The notes beneath the pieces are model-generated. The model saw only the letters and a list, made by a program, of their open reading frames with translations, made no database searches and had not been told where the DNA came from. The position numbers and the translations under genes are program-made. 20,773 nt of DNA from a virus. Below are positions 12,761-20,203 of the stretch, in pieces (the first letter of the stretch is position 1; the number at the start of each line of letters is the position of its first letter). Location: positions 1 through 20,773 of IMG/VR virus record IMGVR_UViG_3300044974_000010, one strand, 5' to 3'.

Positions 12761-13251
12761 TTGATCCGATCACGGCGCTAGAAGGATTGCAAACTGCAAT
12801 AAGTGTCGTTAAGAAAGCTAGTAAAGTCGCTAGTGATCTGGCAGGTCTAACGCCGTCAATAGCCAAGCTTTTTGATGCAAAGAGCACCGCTACCAAGGCC
12901 ATGCTTCAGGCCAAGCGTACAGGTGGTAAGTCTAACCTTGGCGCGGCGTTACAGATTGAGATGGCTTTAGATGAAGCCAAGCGGTTTGAAGAGCAGTTAA
13001 AAATGTTGTTTATGCAAGCTGGTCGCATAGACGTGTGGAATGCAACCAAAGCCCGTCAAGCTGAAATGGACAGGGATGATGCCAAAGAGATGGCGGCCTT
13101 ACACGCTGAAGAAAAAAAGCGCAAAGAGGCTGAAGCTGAACAAATGCAGTGGGCAATTGCCATTGTTATTATTGTGATGTTTATTGGTGCTGTTGGTTGG
13201 GGTATCAATGAAGTATCTGATCTGTGTGCCAGATCAAGGTGTGGGCGGTGA
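12757..13251 (+). CDS. Helical protein with C-terminal membrane anchor
   Basis: I chose ATG 12757 (ATGA overlap); a TTG 30 bases upstream lies inside the previous gene. The 164-residue product begins MIDPITALEGLQTAISVVKK, a start I remember from a conserved phage protein group. It continues with helical, charged segments (LQIEMALDEAKRFEEQLKML; DAKEMAALHAEEKKRKEAEA) and ends with one membrane helix at residues 132-149 (WAIAIVIIVMFIGAVGWG) and a short Cys/Arg tail. The layout resembles a tail-anchored coiled-coil protein, the reverse of classical Rz i-spanin topology. It could be a spanin-like or holin-regulating protein; unproven. Confidence 0.78.
   Translation: MIDPITALEGLQTAISVVKKASKVASDLAGLTPSIAKLFDAKSTATKAMLQAKRTGGKSNLGAALQIEMALDEAKRFEEQLKMLFMQAGRIDVWNATKARQAEMDRDDAKEMAALHAEEKKRKEAEAEQMQWAIAIVIIVMFIGAVGWGINEVSDLCARSRCGR
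13218..13236 (+). promoter_or_regulatory. Stem-loop adjoining the ribosome binding site of the 13248 gene
   Basis: TGATCTG (13218-13224) and CAGATCA (13230-13236) form a seven-pair stem with a five-base loop. The 3' arm touches AAGG (13236-13239), the likely ribosome binding site of the GTG start at 13248. It could slow initiation, but about ten hairpins this good are expected by chance in the window. Confidence 0.3.
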
Positions 13252-13400
13252 ATGAATACCAAAAACAGTTTGACCTCTTCCTTAAAGTTTTTGTGCGGTT
13301 GTGCATTGCGTGGTGGGTACTTGGACTGCTCCGGTTTCTGCCAGATGAGTTGGCGGGAAAAATTGTCGATAAACTACTTGGAATGATAGGACTCGGATAA
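13248..13400 (+). CDS. Small membrane protein with GTG start (50 residues)
   Basis: GTG in a GTGA overlap with the previous stop gives 50 residues ending in TAATG, which overlaps the next gene by one base. AAGG at 13236-13239 is eight bases upstream. The sequence is an amphipathic start (NEYQKQFDLFLKVF), a membrane helix (VRLCIAWWVLGLLRF) and an amphipathic helix ending LLGMIGLG. An alternative ATG at 13252 in another frame yields a polar 44-residue peptide with five Cys and does not end at a gene junction, so I prefer GTG. Its membrane nature and place next to the holin suggest a lysis accessory or antiholin. Confidence 0.65.
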   Translation: MNEYQKQFDLFLKVFVRLCIAWWVLGLLRFLPDELAGKIVDKLLGMIGLG

Positions 13401-13903
13401 TGCTTTCACTATTCTCAACACTTGGCGGTTTGCTCATATCGGGCTTACCTAAACTACTGGACTTCTTCCAGAACAAGGCTGACCAGAAGCATGAGTTGGC
13501 TCTTGCCCGCGTCCAAGTAGAACTACAGCTACAGATGATGGCTCAAGGCTTTGCGGCACAAGAGCGGATGGAAGAGATTCGCACCGACCAGATTGCTATG
13601 GAAACAGACGCACAGATGACTGTAGCGGCCTATGACCACGACAAGAAGATCATGGAAGAAGCCAGCCGCTGGGTTGTAAACTTTGTGGGCACTGTGCGCC
13701 CGATGGTTACTTACATCTTTGTATTGGAACTCTGCGCCATCAATGCTTGGATTGCCTATTACGTCTACAGCAACCCACGGCTTGTCTTGAGCATGGAAGA
13801 CCTGATTCGTGTATCTGACATCATCTTCTCCACAGACGAAATGGCTATGCTTGGAGGCATCATTGGCTTTTGGTTTGGCTCACGTAGCTGGAGCAAGAAA
13901 TGA
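13400..13903 (+). CDS. 3-TM holin (GTA-type holin family)
   Basis: This 167-residue protein has a hydrophobic N-terminus (residues 1-23), a long charged helical region (25-90) and two membrane segments at about 100-123 (RPMVTYIFVLELCAINAWIA) and 147-160. It ends GFWFGSRSWSKK. The VRP...TY...Y start of the second segment and the FWFGSR ending match what I remember of the gene-transfer-agent-type 3-TM holin family (PF11351). It overlaps the lysozyme gene by ATGA, the classical holin-endolysin order. It would form membrane lesions that release the lysozyme, which has no signal sequence. The start overlaps the previous stop by one base. Confidence 0.8.
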   Translation: MLSLFSTLGGLLISGLPKLLDFFQNKADQKHELALARVQVELQLQMMAQGFAAQERMEEIRTDQIAMETDAQMTVAAYDHDKKIMEEASRWVVNFVGTVRPMVTYIFVLELCAINAWIAYYVYSNPRLVLSMEDLIRVSDIIFSTDEMAMLGGIIGFWFGSRSWSKK

Positions 13904-14406
13904 AATTAGGCAAAGCTGGCGCTGACTTGATGCACCAGTGGGAGGGGTATCGCACTAAGCCGTACCTCTGCCCAGCCCACATTTGGACAATTGGTTATGG
14001 GCACGTCTTGTATCAAGATCAGATACGTCTGCCCGTAGTCAGGGTAGAGGGCAAAGATACCCCCATGATCCGCAAAGAGATGCCATTGAAGCCGGAGGAC
14101 AACCGTGTCTGGACTAAAGAAGAAATCGAGAAACTATTCGAGGATGACGTCGGCCCTACTGAACGTGGTGTTCTACGACTTGCTCCCGCTTTATCTGGTC
14201 GTCAAGGCGCTTTCGACGCGTGTGTCAGCTTTGCCTTCAACGCCGGAGTGGGGGCTTTTCAGCGTTCTTCTATTCGGATGAAAATTAATAGGGGTGATTG
14301 GGAGGGCGCAGCCGATGCGCTCTTGCTGTATTGCATGGCCGGTGGCAAAATACTGCTAGGGCTAAAAAAGCGCAGGGACGCTGAAAAAGCACTGTTTCTA
14401 TCTTAG
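13900..14406 (+). CDS. Endolysin: GH24 (T4-type) lysozyme
   Basis: This 168-residue muramidase cleaves the MurNAc-GlcNAc bonds of peptidoglycan. The active-site region reads HQWEGYRTKPYLCPAHIWTI followed by GYGH. Glu15, Cys24 and Thr30 fit the E-8-D/C-5-T triad, with Cys replacing the Asp of T4 lysozyme. Residues 102-118 (QGAFDACVSFAFNAGVG) and the late GLKKRRDAEKALF block are family signatures. The length is normal for single-domain phage lysozymes. The N-terminus is polar, with no signal-arrest-release helix, so it should depend on the holin encoded just upstream (ATGA overlap). Residues 45-70 form a charged insertion between the active site and the helical domain. Confidence 0.92.
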   Translation: MKLGKAGADLMHQWEGYRTKPYLCPAHIWTIGYGHVLYQDQIRLPVVRVEGKDTPMIRKEMPLKPEDNRVWTKEEIEKLFEDDVGPTERGVLRLAPALSGRQGAFDACVSFAFNAGVGAFQRSSIRMKINRGDWEGAADALLLYCMAGGKILLGLKKRRDAEKALFLS

Positions 14407-14414
14407 GACTGCTG

Positions 14415-16517
14415 ATGCCATTACAGAAAATACTGTTCAAACCGGGCGTGAATAAAGAAAACACGCGGTACACAACCGAGGGCGGTTGGTATGAGTGCGA
14501 CAAGGTGCGCTTTCGTCAGGGTAATCCCGAAGTAATTGGTGGCTGGAACCCTCTTTCTATATCTACTTTTTTAGGTGTATGCCGTTCATTGTGGAATTGG
14601 GTGTTGCTTGATGGCAGAAACATTATTGGTGTTGGCACAAACCTTAAGTTTTATTTAGAAAACGGGGGCGCGTACAACGACATTACACCTATCCGCGCTA
14701 CCAGCACAATCAACAACAATCCGTTTGTAGCTACAAACGGCTCTGCCACCATAACGGTAACAGATACATCCCATGGTGCTTCTACGGGAGATTTTGTAAC
14801 TTTCAGTGGCGCTACAAGTTTAGGTGGGAACATCACCGCTCCAGTGTTGAACGCAGAGTATCAAATCACTGTTTTAACCGCTAACACTTACACTTTTGTA
14901 GCCACTGCCACAGCCAATGCAACTGACGCTTCTGGCTCTCCCGGTGGTGGTGCTTCTGTCGTAGCTGCATATCAAATTAATGTCGGCCCAGCAGAACAGA
15001 TTCCTTTGGTCGGATGGGGCGCAGGTGGGTGGGGCCTTGGCACATGGGGCAACGGTGTAGGAACCTTAATAGCTTTGCGTTTGTGGAGTCAACAAAACTT
15101 TGGTGAAGATTTGGTCTTTAACCCCCGTGGTGGCGGTTTGTATTACTGGGAAGCACCTACACTAACTAATCGCGGCGTATTGCTAAACTCTTTAGGTGGC
15201 ACGGTATCGTTTACCAATGCTTCGCCGACTGTGGTGACTTCCACCATCTTGTATACCGAGGGCGCAGCGCTTCAATTCTCTGGCGGTTCGTTGCCAACAG
15301 GTGTCACCGCAGGTACTACGTACTATGTGTTTGAAGTCAACGGCCTAACATTTAAATTGCTTGATAGCGCTGGCGCAGTAGTCGGTACATCCGGTTCAGG
15401 CACGGGTGCGGTATCTTTGATTGTGGACGTGCCGACAACATTAAACAGTTTAGTTGTGTCTGATACATCACGCTTTGTAATTACGTTTGGTTGTAACGAC
15501 TACGGCTCAGCCACGCTTGACCCCATGCTGATCCGTTGGTCAGCGCAAGATGATCCTTTTAACTGGACACCTGACCCCACAAATCAAGCGGGGTTTATAC
15601 GCATTTCTCATGGCTCTGAGATTATTACTACAGTTCAAACTCGTCAAGAAATTATAGTATTTACTGACTCGGCTGTGTATTCTCTGCAGTACCTTGGCCC
15701 CCCGTACGTGTGGGCACCGCAACTTTTAGGTGACAACGTTTCTATCATGAGCACAAACGCGGCTGTAATTGCTTCGGGTATTGTGTACTGGATGGGCGTA
15801 GATAAGTTCTACTCCTACGATGGCCGTGTGCAAACGCTTAACTGCGACTTGCGCCGTTTTGTGTTTAGTGATCTTAACCAAGATCAGGGCTTGCAAGTGT
15901 TTGCGGGAACAAACGAAGGCTTCAACGAGGTCTGGTGGTTCTACTGCTCAGCTAACAGCACAGCCATTGACAAGTACGTCATATACAACTACGTTGAGAA
16001 AATCTGGTATTACGGCACTATGTCACGTACTGCTTGGCTAGATTCAGGCTTGCAGTCATACCCAATTGCGGCAAACTATTTTACGAACACAGCCACAGGT
16101 AATTTGATTAACCATGAGACGGGGTTAAATGACAATACGACCGGCACCGCTGTTGCAATTGATGCTTACATTAGCTCGTCTGAGTTTGATATTGGTGACG
16201 GCCACAACTTTGGTTTTGTGTGGCGTGTATTACCTGACTTGACCTTTGAAAACGCAGAGAGTACTCCCGCTGGTGCGCTACCCTCAGTAGCAATGACCTT
16301 GCAGGGGTTGGCCAATTCAGGCTCTGGGGTTACAAGTACAGCTTCACAACCTGTGTCTAAGAGTAATACATACGTTATTACAGAACAGTTTACAGGGCAG
16401 ATATACACACGCATGCGCGGTCGCCAGATGATCTTTAAGATTAGCTCAAACCAGATCAACACTTGCTGGCAGTTGGGCGCACCCCGTATTGACATTCGTC
16501 CTGATGGGAGGAGATGA
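14415..16517 (+). CDS. Tail nozzle / P22 gp10-like stabilisation protein
   Basis: This is a 700-residue protein with AGGA at 14405-14408 six bases before the ATG. The start (PLQKILFKPGVNKENTRYTT, then GGWYECDKVRFRQGNPEVIG) and later repeated beta blades (IRWSAQDDPFNWTPDPTNQA, IITTVQTRQEIIVFTDSAVY, VYWMGVDKFYSYDGRVQTL, NEVWWFYCSA) suggest the beta-propeller nozzle proteins of short-tailed phages (P22 gp10, T7 gp12). Two inserted Ig-like or FCCH-like beta domains interrupt it, at about residues 95-190 and 257-340. The second has the GVTAGTTYYVFEVNGLTFKL pattern. Between them lies a Trp-Gly stretch, GWGAGGWGLGTWG. It would form the distal tail tube that contacts fibres. The assignment is by pattern and position. 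Confidence 0.75.
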   Translation: MPLQKILFKPGVNKENTRYTTEGGWYECDKVRFRQGNPEVIGGWNPLSISTFLGVCRSLWNWVLLDGRNIIGVGTNLKFYLENGGAYNDITPIRATSTINNNPFVATNGSATITVTDTSHGASTGDFVTFSGATSLGGNITAPVLNAEYQITVLTANTYTFVATATANATDASGSPGGGASVVAAYQINVGPAEQIPLVGWGAGGWGLGTWGNGVGTLIALRLWSQQNFGEDLVFNPRGGGLYYWEAPTLTNRGVLLNSLGGTVSFTNASPTVVTSTILYTEGAALQFSGGSLPTGVTAGTTYYVFEVNGLTFKLLDSAGAVVGTSGSGTGAVSLIVDVPTTLNSLVVSDTSRFVITFGCNDYGSATLDPMLIRWSAQDDPFNWTPDPTNQAGFIRISHGSEIITTVQTRQEIIVFTDSAVYSLQYLGPPYVWAPQLLGDNVSIMSTNAAVIASGIVYWMGVDKFYSYDGRVQTLNCDLRRFVFSDLNQDQGLQVFAGTNEGFNEVWWFYCSANSTAIDKYVIYNYVEKIWYYGTMSRTAWLDSGLQSYPIAANYFTNTATGNLINHETGLNDNTTGTAVAIDAYISSSEFDIGDGHNFGFVWRVLPDLTFENAESTPAGALPSVAMTLQGLANSGSGVTSTASQPVSKSNTYVITEQFTGQIYTRMRGRQMIFKISSNQINTCWQLGAPRIDIRPDGRR
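16507..16513 (+). promoter_or_regulatory. GGAGGAG ribosome binding site deciding a GTG start
   Basis: GGAGGAG lies within the last codons of the nozzle gene, seven bases before GTG 16521. It is the strongest Shine-Dalgarno in the window and supports the GTG start. Confidence 0.75.
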
Positions 16518-16520
16518 CTT

Positions 16521-16793
16521 GTGGCTGAACTAAACGCACCCCCACCAAGTTTACCGCTGGCTCCAAGAGAGTACGACGCCCGCTACTTCAGCCAACTAAA
16601 CAACGTCTTACGCCTGTACTTTAATCAACTGTCCAACCCCGGTGACATGGGCGGGGCAACACTAAATTTAAATCTTGAGACACTGCCGACCGAAGCTGAC
16701 TTTGCTAACTTGCGCTTGGGTGATGTTTACAGAGATACACAAGATGGTGTACAAGCTGGTAGCCAAATGCTTCGCATAAAGACGTCAACATGA
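16521..16793 (+). CDS. Small conserved phage protein with GTG start
   Basis: A GTG start with an ideal GGAGGAG site gives 90 residues. There is no better in-frame ATG, and the conserved part begins near the start: LNAPPPSLPLAPREYDARYF, then FSQLNNVLRLYFNQLSNPG, a beta segment with TLNLNLETLPTEADFANLRL, GDVYRD and MLRIKTS at the end. From memory this short protein follows the nozzle gene in many environmental phages. It is probably a tail-associated virion protein or an adaptor for the large protein that follows. There is no membrane segment and no Cys. Confidence 0.8.
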   Translation: MAELNAPPPSLPLAPREYDARYFSQLNNVLRLYFNQLSNPGDMGGATLNLNLETLPTEADFANLRLGDVYRDTQDGVQAGSQMLRIKTST

Positions 16794-16827
16794 TATTATC
16801 CAACAACCCCCATTTTGAGAGGCAAAA

Positions 16828-19800
16828 ATGAGCCTACACAAGTTTGCCGAACAAGTAGCATCGCAAGGTCGTGGCGACGACTCGTTACTTGTACACATGA
16901 CACCGGACGAAGTCCGGAATCTGCAACGCTTTGCCCAAGCTAACGGCACAACGCTGACCATCAATCCTACTACGGGTTTACCCGAAGCGGGTCTTTTGTC
17001 TGACTTGTTCAAGTCTATTGCTCCTATTGCGCTTGGCGCGTTCCTTGGCCCTGCTGGATTGGGCATGTCTTCCATGATGGCTGGGGTTGCTACAGGCGGC
17101 ATCACTACCTTGGCTACCGGCAGTTTGTCTCGCGGCCTCATGGCCGGATTGGGTGCCTATGGTGGAGCGGGTCTTGGCGAAAGCTTTATGACTGCTGGTG
17201 GAGGCATGAGTGCGGCCAATGCTGCAACAACGGCACAACAACAGTTGAGCGGGGCAAATTTAGCGTTAGGCGAAGCTATGCCTGCACAGGCGGCAGAGCA
17301 GTTTACAAAAGACGCCGTTTCGCGCATGACTCCTTCAGGCGCAGTTTCCGCTGGGTTTAACAAAGCGATAGCAAGCCCCACAGCCGCACTGGATTTTGCT
17401 AAGAGCAATATGGGTAATTTAGCTTACGCTGCTGCGCCAATCATGGCGGGCATGATGGTTCCCACAACCACAAAAATGCCTGACCCAAAAAACACTGGTT
17501 ACATCCGGCAGATGGCGTACAACATCAACCCAGATACGGGCATGCCCGACCCTCTGTACGGCATGCGTGAGATGGCGCCTGTCAAAGCCAGCGAGTTTGG
17601 AGACAAGACATTTAAAGGACAGCGCGATCTGTTCTACCAACAAAACCCGAATCCATACAATATTGGCGTAGCTTCTTTAAACCAGCCACCGCAGCAACAA
17701 CCCGCACTTATGAACACAGGCGGTATTGTGGCTTTGGCTCGTGGCGGCGTGGCGCACTATGAAGAAGGCGGCGGCGTTGTCTATGATTATGGGCTGGGAG
17801 GTAGCGGTAGCAGTGGCGTTGGCGGAGAAACACCCGCTTATTTCCTAGCAAATCCTGATGTCGCTCAAGCGTTTAAAGAAAACGCTGGTGGTTACGCAAC
17901 GGGTTTAAACGCGCAGCAGTACGCCGATTTACATTATGCAACGCACGGGGCAAATGAAATTGCCGCTGGCACACGGGCCCTCGCCGCGTATCAAGCTGGG
18001 GATTACACAACAGCTAGCCAACTACTTGCTAATGCTGGTATGAACGCGCAAGATGTTGTAAACACTTATGGTCTGGGTCAAGCAGACGCCGCAACTGTGG
18101 CGCAAAACCTAGGCTATACAGGTGACATGAGTGGACTTCAATACGCTACATCTCCAGTTGTTAATACACCCGCTGTAAACACCCCGTCTGTTGTCAGCAC
18201 TCCCGTAACAGCACCTACAGGCATTGAGACTTTGACTGCGGCCACACCGACTGTAACTACGCCAGCACAACAAACCACAGGAATTCAAACATTAACCCCT
18301 GCCGCCACTACCGCGGCTACTACAACCCCTGCCGCCACTACCGCGGCTACTACAACCCCTGCCGCCACTACCGCGGCTACTACAACGCCGTATTACTTCC
18401 AAGTCAACCCTGATGTAGCGATTGAATACGCAAAAAATAATCAAGGTTTTTCAACGCCAGAAGCGTACGCACAAGCGCACTACGACAAGTTTGGTAAAAA
18501 AGAAGGGCGCGAGTTTGCGCCTTCTGCTGCCGCTTCTTATGCCGCTGCAAACAACCAGAACTTGGTAACAAATACTCAAAAGTGGATTGAAGACCACCCG
18601 TTTGCTACTAAGCAACAAATCGAAGACGTCATTAAAGCCTCTGGCATGAGCCAAGGAGATGTCCAACGTTCTTTGGATGCTTTGGTAGCCAAAGGAGAAC
18701 TTTCTGCTGCGGAAAGATATTGGATACTAAACACCAACACGGGTTTAGCTGGGTTGGCCGCAAACAACATGCAGTGGCTGAAAGAGCATCCCAACGCGAC
18801 CCAAGCAGAAATTGATAAAGTTATTAAAGCCGCAGGGCTAGACCGCGACTCCGCGTTGTTACCACTTACGCACGGCTTTCAAGTAGCAGAAGATAAAAAT
18901 AACATAGCCGCAGCATTAAATTATTTAGCAGACCCTAAGAACAGCGACGTACAAGCGTGGTTAAAGTCAGATCAAGGGAAAGCATACCTTAAAGATCACC
19001 CAGAGTTTGATGCCAAAGATATTGCGTGGACGCATTACGCACGCTACGGAATAAAAGAAGGCCGTCAGTGGGGTGCGATCCCCCCTGTTGTAAAACCGCC
19101 TGTCGTACCCCCTGTCGTACCCCCTGTAGTACCCCCTGTTGTACCGCCATTCACAAGCGTAGTTCCCGGCGGCAACTATGGATCTGGCCCCGCTACGGGC
19201 GTGGACTATCTTGGTAATACGGTGTCTATCGCCACCCCCGGCGATATTATTTCAAATCCTGATAGCACGCGCACAGTTGTGCCTAACGTTCCCGGTCGTC
19301 CATACGGCGGGTTTACAGGTGCTGAACAACTTAGAAGTAGATATACCGCTGGCGGCGGCAAGTTAGGCTACACGTCTCCAGTGCAAAAAGACCCCGCGAC
19401 TTACTATAACAAGCTGACGGATGACTCGTTAGACGCTTATAACTATCTCATGGGTAAGGGTAAAAATTTAACGCAACGTAAAGCAGAGACAAGAAACAGA
19501 CCCGTAATGCAGCGGTATGACGAGGCTATTTTGGGTAGAAAGGCTGTTCCAAGGGCTGCAACAGTTTCTGGCGACTCGCTTACTGTTGGCGGTGTTACAT
19601 ACAACTTAAAAGACCCCACAAATCCACCCCCAGCCGACAGCAAAGGCGCATGGCAGTGGGATATGGCCGGCAAACGGTGGGTTAAGCTAGCAACAGCTGC
19701 TGGTACAGCTACAGACCAAAGTACGGGCGGTGATGGTACTGATGGTGGTGGTGGTGGCGGTGGCGGTTCCGGCCCCGGAGGTGTTGGTGGTGCCGGTGGC

Positions 19801-20193
19801 CCCGCGTCTACATCAGCAGCGGGCGAAGGGGACTTTGCTCATGGAGGGCCTGTTCACCGTATGGCTCTTGGTGGCATGTCTTACGCCGTAGGCGGCGGTC
19901 TGGGCTCGCTCGGTTCTTACTCTGATGGTGGTCGTTTGCTTAAAGGCCCCGGTGATGGTGTGTCTGATAGCATCCCTGCAACAATTGGCCAAAAGCGTCA
20001 ACCCGCACGCCTTGCCGACGGTGAGTTCGTGATCCCTGCACGTATCGTGTCTGAGTTGGGTAACGGCTCAACAGAGGCAGGCGCTAAGAAACTATATGCC
20101 ATGATGGATCGTGTACAACGTGCACGGGGCAAGACCACAGGCAAAAACAAAGTAGCGGCCAATAGTCGCGCTGATAAATATCTTCCCGCTTAA
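16828..20193 (+). CDS. Large modular virion protein (1121 residues)
   Basis: GAGAGG (16817-16822) precedes the ATG by five bases. Residues 1-57 form a conserved head (HMTPDEVRNLQRFAQANGTT). Residues 58-118 are Gly/Ala-rich and hydrophobic (IAPIALGAFLGPAGLG) with Gly-zipper spacing, possibly membrane-inserting. Three copies of an NPDV/HPEF...HY..(F/Y)G.KEGR-type unit lie near residues 337-378, 522-563 and 718-749. Two helical units sharing Q.W(I/L)..HP.AT lie between the last two. Linkers are three perfect PAATTAATTT repeats, a PPVV repeat and a Gly-rich run (about 972-990). The C-terminal 120 residues (GGRLLKGPGDGVSDSIPATI, LADGEFVIPARIVSELGNGS) are a motif I recall in many phage virion proteins. 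It could be an ejection or tail protein; no enzyme motif is visible. Confidence 0.8.
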   Translation: MSLHKFAEQVASQGRGDDSLLVHMTPDEVRNLQRFAQANGTTLTINPTTGLPEAGLLSDLFKSIAPIALGAFLGPAGLGMSSMMAGVATGGITTLATGSLSRGLMAGLGAYGGAGLGESFMTAGGGMSAANAATTAQQQLSGANLALGEAMPAQAAEQFTKDAVSRMTPSGAVSAGFNKAIASPTAALDFAKSNMGNLAYAAAPIMAGMMVPTTTKMPDPKNTGYIRQMAYNINPDTGMPDPLYGMREMAPVKASEFGDKTFKGQRDLFYQQNPNPYNIGVASLNQPPQQQPALMNTGGIVALARGGVAHYEEGGGVVYDYGLGGSGSSGVGGETPAYFLANPDVAQAFKENAGGYATGLNAQQYADLHYATHGANEIAAGTRALAAYQAGDYTTASQLLANAGMNAQDVVNTYGLGQADAATVAQNLGYTGDMSGLQYATSPVVNTPAVNTPSVVSTPVTAPTGIETLTAATPTVTTPAQQTTGIQTLTPAATTAATTTPAATTAATTTPAATTAATTTPYYFQVNPDVAIEYAKNNQGFSTPEAYAQAHYDKFGKKEGREFAPSAAASYAAANNQNLVTNTQKWIEDHPFATKQQIEDVIKASGMSQGDVQRSLDALVAKGELSAAERYWILNTNTGLAGLAANNMQWLKEHPNATQAEIDKVIKAAGLDRDSALLPLTHGFQVAEDKNNIAAALNYLADPKNSDVQAWLKSDQGKAYLKDHPEFDAKDIAWTHYARYGIKEGRQWGAIPPVVKPPVVPPVVPPVVPPVVPPFTSVVPGGNYGSGPATGVDYLGNTVSIATPGDIISNPDSTRTVVPNVPGRPYGGFTGAEQLRSRYTAGGGKLGYTSPVQKDPATYYNKLTDDSLDAYNYLMGKGKNLTQRKAETRNRPVMQRYDEAILGRKAVPRAATVSGDSLTVGGVTYNLKDPTNPPPADSKGAWQWDMAGKRWVKLATAAGTATDQSTGGDGTDGGGGGGGGSGPGGVGGAGGPASTSAAGEGDFAHGGPVHRMALGGMSYAVGGGLGSLGSYSDGGRLLKGPGDGVSDSIPATIGQKRQPARLADGEFVIPARIVSELGNGSTEAGAKKLYAMMDRVQRARGKTTGKNKVAANSRADKYLPA
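18296..18386 (+). repeat. Three perfect 30-bp tandem repeats
   Basis: The 30-base unit starting GCCGCCACTACCGCGGCTAC is present three times without a mismatch (18301-18330, 18331-18360, 18361-18386) and is preceded by a CCCCT belonging to another unit. It encodes PAATTAATTT linkers. Identity at silent positions implies recent copy-number change, and the count may vary between related genomes. Confidence 0.95.
19083..19148 (+). repeat. 12-bp repeats encoding a PPVV linker
   Basis: About five units related to CCTGTNGTACCC encode Pro-Pro-Val-Val repeats, an extended stiff linker between the third KEGR-type unit and the C-terminal half of the 1121-residue protein. Confidence 0.9.
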
Positions 20194-20203
20194 GGAATAG
20201 ATC

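Noticed and set aside
13252-13386. ATG-start 44-residue frame overlapping the 13248 gene
   Set aside because: It has a polar Cys-rich product and does not end at the next gene. The GTG frame has a better Shine-Dalgarno, a GTGA overlap and a membrane helix.
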